Shown here: positions 60,449-64,000 of the stretch, piece after piece
Position numbering within the stretch: the first letter of the stretch is position 1
Layout: each line of letters begins with the position of its first letter
Assembly (NCBI GenBank): GCA_015232575.1
Contig: JADFZL010000002.1
Span: 310,001-374,000, forward strand
Reading direction: 5' to 3'
Source: Candidatus Rifleibacteriota bacterium
Lineage (GTDB): Bacteria; Muiribacteriota; Ozemobacteria; Ozemobacterales; Ozemobacteraceae
DNA: 64,000 nucleotides
Program-made: the position numbers and the translations under genes
Notes under the pieces: generated by a model
What the model saw: only the letters and a program-made list of their open reading frames with translations
What the model was told of the DNA's origin: nothing
Databases searched by the model: none

Positions 60449-61966
60449 TTAAACTAACGGTCTTAACCAGCCGAGTTTGCGGAAGAAATTCAGTTTTTTT
60501 AATGTTTTCTGATCAAGGTGATTTTCAGGACCGAATTGGCTTTCTATTTTTCCGTCTGGTTGGATTTTAAGCTTGTACTCTACAGCGCTTTTCATGTCAT
60601 TCTGAAGGCGCATTCTGGTCATGACGCCAAATTCCGGGTCCTTAACAACTGCTCCGACCTCTGAGTAGATTTGTTCGCTGACAGGATCAACATTGTAGGA
60701 ACCGATAACGGTGATCTGTGAATCGAAAATGAATACTTTGGAGTGCAGTCTTTCGTTTGGAGTTGGTGCAGCAAAGAAGCGCATTGTCGGCATTTCCTTG
60801 GATAACCTGGGAAAATCATTCATAAATAGTGCAACAGTAAGGAAAAAGTCAGTTGAACCGGCGCTGTTTGAGTGAAAAATGATTTTAACTCCGCGTTGTG
60901 AAGCTCTTTTCAAAGCTTCCTCCGCTTTTTCAGTCAATATCATGTATGAATTCTGAATAACAATCTCGTGTTTGCAGTTGTCTATAAAATTGATAAGTGC
61001 CGGTGTAAGCCCATTGAATGAAGAGCATCTTGAATGTTTGTCTATTATCTTCACTGGCATTGAGCGCTCTCCATGCCAGAGTTCAAAACCAGCGTATGAA
61101 GAGATATTCTTGAATCCTGTAATTTCTGAAGTCATTTCGTGAAGAGCTTCCTTCATTTCAGAAGAAAGATTTTCCGCATTTTCACTGAAGGTTCCCTGAC
61201 CCTGCATATAGCGGTTCATTACTTTATATGCGAGATCAATAAGTGCGAATTCCCTTTTAACATCTTTTTCATCAGATTTAATAACTACATTTTTCAGCAG
61301 ATTCCATTCTTCATCAAAGGCTTTTTTCAGTTGATCAGCGACGTGTTTGCCGAGCATGAGAATATCTGAATCACGGTAAACAATTTCCCATTCACCTTTT
61401 CCAACAAAGTAGTCAGCGCCAATGTTTCTTCCACCGGCCATTGATGTAAGCCCATCAATTATAAGTATTTTGTCGTGGTTGCTTGCAATGAGTTTGCGGA
61501 AATCAGTAAAAAGGCTTGCAAGACTTTTTGTGACAGAATTGTACAATTTGATCTGAACATTTGGCAATGACGCCAGTGCTTTTAATTTAACGTCCATGCC
61601 TTTCATGAATGCCGTTTGAGCAACACGCCAGTCAATCATCAGACGAATCTTAATTCCCTGACGGGCTTTCTTAAGCAGTAGTCCTAAAAATGACTGCCCG
61701 AAAATGTCTTTATAAATATTGAAATATGTACAATCAATTGTTTCTTTTGCATTTTCGACCATTTTCCATCGGGCATACCATGCTTCATCGTTTTCCCACA
61801 GATAACGAACCTTGGTATTGATATCTCCGGGCGCAACTTTAATGTCATCAAAGGCTTTAAGAAGTGACTCGTTTACAGGAAATTGAGGGTTTTCGGCAAA
61901 AACGCACCCAATCGACATTGCGCTTAGAATGTAAACTAGAACAAAACATCTTATTATTGTATTCAA
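60449..61966 (-). CDS. Exported phospholipase D-like protein, paralogue
   Basis: 505 residues from TTG at 61966, chosen for AGGAGG about 9 bases upstream. Signal peptide ends near residue 25 (CVFA-ENP). Two intact HKD motifs: SNHDKILIIDGLTSMAGGRN near residue 163 and LHSKVFIFDSQITVIGSYN near residue 408. Shares YARWK-V--A--TID--YF (residues ~62-80), KKARQGIKIRLMID and the IQN-Y-ILT-KA--AL-RA-- RGVKIIFHSNS block with the 693-residue neighbour but lacks its TPR-like region. Likely a periplasmic phospholipid-modifying enzyme of the cardiolipin synthase/PLD type. Exact reaction unknown. Confidence 0.88.
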   Translation of the reverse strand: MNTIIRCFVLVYILSAMSIGCVFAENPQFPVNESLLKAFDDIKVAPGDINTKVRYLWENDEAWYARWKMVENAKETIDCTYFNIYKDIFGQSFLGLLLKKARQGIKIRLMIDWRVAQTAFMKGMDVKLKALASLPNVQIKLYNSVTKSLASLFTDFRKLIASNHDKILIIDGLTSMAGGRNIGADYFVGKGEWEIVYRDSDILMLGKHVADQLKKAFDEEWNLLKNVVIKSDEKDVKREFALIDLAYKVMNRYMQGQGTFSENAENLSSEMKEALHEMTSEITGFKNISSYAGFELWHGERSMPVKIIDKHSRCSSFNGLTPALINFIDNCKHEIVIQNSYMILTEKAEEALKRASQRGVKIIFHSNSAGSTDFFLTVALFMNDFPRLSKEMPTMRFFAAPTPNERLHSKVFIFDSQITVIGSYNVDPVSEQIYSEVGAVVKDPEFGVMTRMRLQNDMKSAVEYKLKIQPDGKIESQFGPENHLDQKTLKKLNFFRKLGWLRPLV

Positions 61967-62026
61967 TTTTTTTTCCTCCTTATGGAAAACACAAAATTAG
62001 AATAAAATGAAATTCGAGCATTTTTA

Positions 62027-62054
62027 ATTATAACAAATAAACGAACATATTCAA
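62027..62054 (-). promoter_or_regulatory. Sigma-70 promoter for the gene at 60449-61966
   Basis: On the minus strand TTGAAT (4/6), 16 bases, TATAAT (6/6), about 60 bases before the TTG start. Confidence 0.6.
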
Positions 62055-62137
62055 GAAAGTGATGAAAAAATAATGAAAGATTTGATTATTTTAGATATAA
62101 TATTTAAAATTAATTCAATCAAGTGGGGGAGTTGAAA

Positions 62138-63334
62138 TTGAGAAAATATAAATCATTAATAGTTGTTTTCTATTGTGTAAGTTTGATGTTTCTTATGCAG
62201 AAAGGTACTAGTCTGTTTGCTTTCGGTGATTCACTGCTGAATCTTGATGTCGCGGATTCTATTCCATGCGATCCCGACAAAGATTTCGAAGAAGTTTATC
62301 TTCTTCCCCAATGGGATAAAATTCCTCACAAGTGTCAGCAGGAAACAGAAGAACGAGTTGAAGAAGTAAATAAAATTCTTTCAACAAAAAAATGGAAATT
62401 CAACAAAATTCTTCCGGTAATGGCATGTCTCTCATTTGCAGGTTCCTCTGCCTGCGATTGGTGGGCCCTTCAATATGGCTGGGAACTTGGAGCATACAGG
62501 AACTTCTACAATGGTAAGACTGAAACTGGTTTTGATCCCAGGGCTCTGGAGGTTCAATATGTTAATCGTTCACAACAAAAACCCAGAGAATATTTGATGC
62601 TTCCCATCTCAGATCCCATTCACAGACATCGTTTTCCAGCTACCATAATAGGATTTGCAAAATTAATGACCTCGATTGAAACAGAAACCATTATTGACCA
62701 GATCTTTCCGGCGAAAAAGTGGGAGTTTACGCAGGGAATGTATCCGCTGGAAAACAACTGGAAACTATTTGAAAGAAAACTTGGAAAGTATGATGAGCTT
62801 ACACTTGAAATAATAAAAGCCATTCATCATTTTGGAGTATTATATGCGCACATTGAGCTGAATTCGCGGGTTCGTTTTCTGCCGCCTATGCACAGCGTTT
62901 TAATAATTGGCTATGGCAAAACAAAGGAAGGTAAAACAGTATTCATTTTCCATGATTCTTATGGTGATCACCCCAAGACCTATAAACGTGACAAATACGG
63001 TTCGCCTTCATACAGATGCATATCTTCGAAAAATCTTGAAAATGTTGTTGCATTTCCGCATACTCCGATTGCTGAAGCTCATTTCAGGGGATACAACGTT
63101 TGTGTTAATTTTACGAACAAGGGTGGAAAACCGATAAAATTACATAAAGTACATTTCCGAAATTCTTTTGGCTCAGAAAAAAAAGCACTGATTACAAGAA
63201 ATTCCTCCGCTTTTCTTCCAAAAAGTGCTGTAAAAGATGGAAAAGTCAGCGTTTATGTAGAAGCTGAACATTATATGAAAGACATTGAAAAAGGGCACTG
63301 GTTGGAAGTGCCAGTGGAAAGTGCCCCTCAGTAA
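62138..63334 (+). CDS. Exported papain-fold cysteine peptidase homologue (C1/C39-like)
   Basis: 398 residues from TTG at 62138, 6 bases after GTGGGGGAG; GTG at 62123 and TTG at 62132 are also in frame. Signal peptide to about residue 30. A papain-like pattern is visible: SFAGSSACDWWALQYGWELG places a Cys (near residue 105) at the start of a helix, PPMHSVLIIGYGKTKEGKTV gives the His near residue 251, and FIFHDSYGDH supplies the third residue as Asp where papain has Asn (NSWG). Asp here is also normal in C39-type peptidases. The C-terminal ~90 residues form a beta domain (NVCVNFTNKGGKPIKLHKVH). It may be an active peptidase or a degenerate one; the substrate is unknown. Confidence 0.7.
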   Translation: MRKYKSLIVVFYCVSLMFLMQKGTSLFAFGDSLLNLDVADSIPCDPDKDFEEVYLLPQWDKIPHKCQQETEERVEEVNKILSTKKWKFNKILPVMACLSFAGSSACDWWALQYGWELGAYRNFYNGKTETGFDPRALEVQYVNRSQQKPREYLMLPISDPIHRHRFPATIIGFAKLMTSIETETIIDQIFPAKKWEFTQGMYPLENNWKLFERKLGKYDELTLEIIKAIHHFGVLYAHIELNSRVRFLPPMHSVLIIGYGKTKEGKTVFIFHDSYGDHPKTYKRDKYGSPSYRCISSKNLENVVAFPHTPIAEAHFRGYNVCVNFTNKGGKPIKLHKVHFRNSFGSEKKALITRNSSAFLPKSAVKDGKVSVYVEAEHYMKDIEKGHWLEVPVESAPQ

Positions 63335-63367
63335 ACTGTTGTTTTCGGATACTAGTAATTAAATTTG

Positions 63368-63757
63368 TTATGGGTTGGGAAGTGATGTACGGCGTGCCGG
63401 AAGAATCTCAACCCAGTAACCGTCTGGATCTTCAATGAAATAGATTCCCATTGTCGGGTTTTCATAGCAGATGCAGCCCATTTTGCGATGCTTCTCATTA
63501 GCAGCCTTGAAGTCATCTACGGTCAACGCGAGGTGGAATTCGTTATCACCGAGATTGTATTTCTCTGTACGGTTGCGCATCCAGGTTAGTTCAAGCCTGT
63601 GTTGCGTATTTCCGTCGCCAAGGAACACCAGAGTAAAACTGTTATCCGCTGGCGAGTGCCTGCGCAGCTCGACCAGTCCGAGAGCTTCTTTATAAAAAGC
63701 TACACTTTTTTCAAGATCGAAAACGTTGATGTTGTTGTGATTGAACTTAAATTCCAT
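63368..63757 (-). CDS. Glyoxalase I-family metalloenzyme
   Basis: 129 residues from ATG at 63757 (GGAGGG upstream). Vicinal-oxygen-chelate fold with two beta-alpha-beta3 units. Metal ligands expected in glyoxalase I are present: His in FNHNNINVFDLEKSVAFY, Glu in HRLELTWM, His in EFHLALTVDDF and Glu in GYWVEILPAR. Also FYKEALGLVE and MGIYFIEDPDGY. Length and motifs are those of lactoylglutathione lyase (GloA), detoxifying methylglyoxal adducts, but other VOC enzymes share them. Confidence 0.85.
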   Translation of the reverse strand: MEFKFNHNNINVFDLEKSVAFYKEALGLVELRRHSPADNSFTLVFLGDGNTQHRLELTWMRNRTEKYNLGDNEFHLALTVDDFKAANEKHRKMGCICYENPTMGIYFIEDPDGYWVEILPARRTSLPNP

Positions 63758-63798
63758 ATTTCCCTCCAGTTTATATTTGTATACAGCTCAGTATATCT

Positions 63799-64000
63799 TT
63801 AATTCCACGGGTTTCTCCTGATTTCATCAGGAATTGGGCTGAAATTTTCTGAAAGTGGTATCGCTTGAATGTGCCATGTACATCTGTTTGATTTAATTGC
63901 TCTGGCTTCAAAATTTGTGTGAATTTCCGGAAGCAGAGTCTCCTTATCTAATAGTTTGAATCCGCAATGGGGCCAGATGTTGAATGCATAATCTGCCAAC
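63799..64000 (-). CDS. C-terminal end of an unidentified protein, cut by the window
   Basis: Minus-strand frame of at least 66 codons, open to the window edge and ending at 63799. The visible part contains YAFNIWPHCGFKLLDKETLL and ends IPDEIRRNPWN. No family recognised from this fragment. The frame is probably real given its length and position upstream of the glyoxalase gene, but the start is outside the window. Confidence 0.45.
   Translation of the reverse strand, partial: LADYAFNIWPHCGFKLLDKETLLPEIHTNFEARAIKSNRCTWHIQAIPLSENFSPIPDEIRRNPWN

Overview
The window comes from an AT-rich bacterial chromosome (about 40% GC by eye, not computed). No rRNA, tRNA, phage, transposase or CRISPR array was found. 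Type IV pilin-like proteins, many lipoproteins and signal-peptide proteins, and several very large repeat-rich exported proteins suggest a diderm from a poorly studied environmental lineage. Candidatus Riflebacteria-like bacteria are my best guess, but this is an inference from gene style only.

Layout. 1-6.4 kb: a partial TPR protein, an exported helical-repeat protein, and a plus-strand cluster of three pilin-like proteins plus a Ser/Thr-rich exported protein. A tandem palindromic repeat is built into the start of the middle pilin gene. 6.6-10.5 kb: a large exported ankyrin/Ig-like/coiled-coil protein. 10.9-18.1 kb (minus): peptidase T, an exported M3 oligoendopeptidase and an OPT oligopeptide transporter, together a peptide-use set, then aroA. 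18.3-23.7 kb (minus): two paralogous exported proteins with a three-repeat WK-type domain, and a 1042-residue membrane-pyrophosphatase homologue that has lost its catalytic motifs and gained a long tail of GGF(D/E)xLD repeats. 23.8-27.9 kb (minus): a competence operon (TPR protein, unknown protein, ComEA, a ComEC lacking the beta-lactamase domain) behind a strong sigma-70 promoter. 28.1-29.9 kb: MTA phosphorylase and PdxA. 30-34.8 kb: a lipoprotein and two tandem exported cyanophycinase-like S51 peptidases. 35-40.5 kb: a tightly overlapped operon gdpD-like, rpiB, upp, dCMP deaminase, murA and a HEAT-repeat protein. 40.8-43.6 kb: an exported glucosaminidase and two small exported proteins, one behind a near-perfect sigma-54 promoter. 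44.2-48.4 kb: a GH13 amylase-fold protein without its catalytic acids, overlapping a GT-C-like membrane protein. 48.7-55.5 kb: a 1619-residue collagen-like/Ig-like/RCC1 lipoprotein and another lipoprotein. 55.5-62 kb (minus): two TPM-domain proteins and two exported phospholipase D-like proteins flanking a 94-residue protein. 62.1-64 kb: an exported papain-fold peptidase homologue, a glyoxalase-family protein and a partial gene.

Two features recur. First, at least two proteins look like catalytically dead members of enzyme families (membrane pyrophosphatase, GH13). Second, two families of dispersed palindromic repeats sit between genes; one of them abuts gene ends and runs in frame through a pilin gene. 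Metabolic genes are ordinary; most of the unusual content is in exported and envelope proteins.
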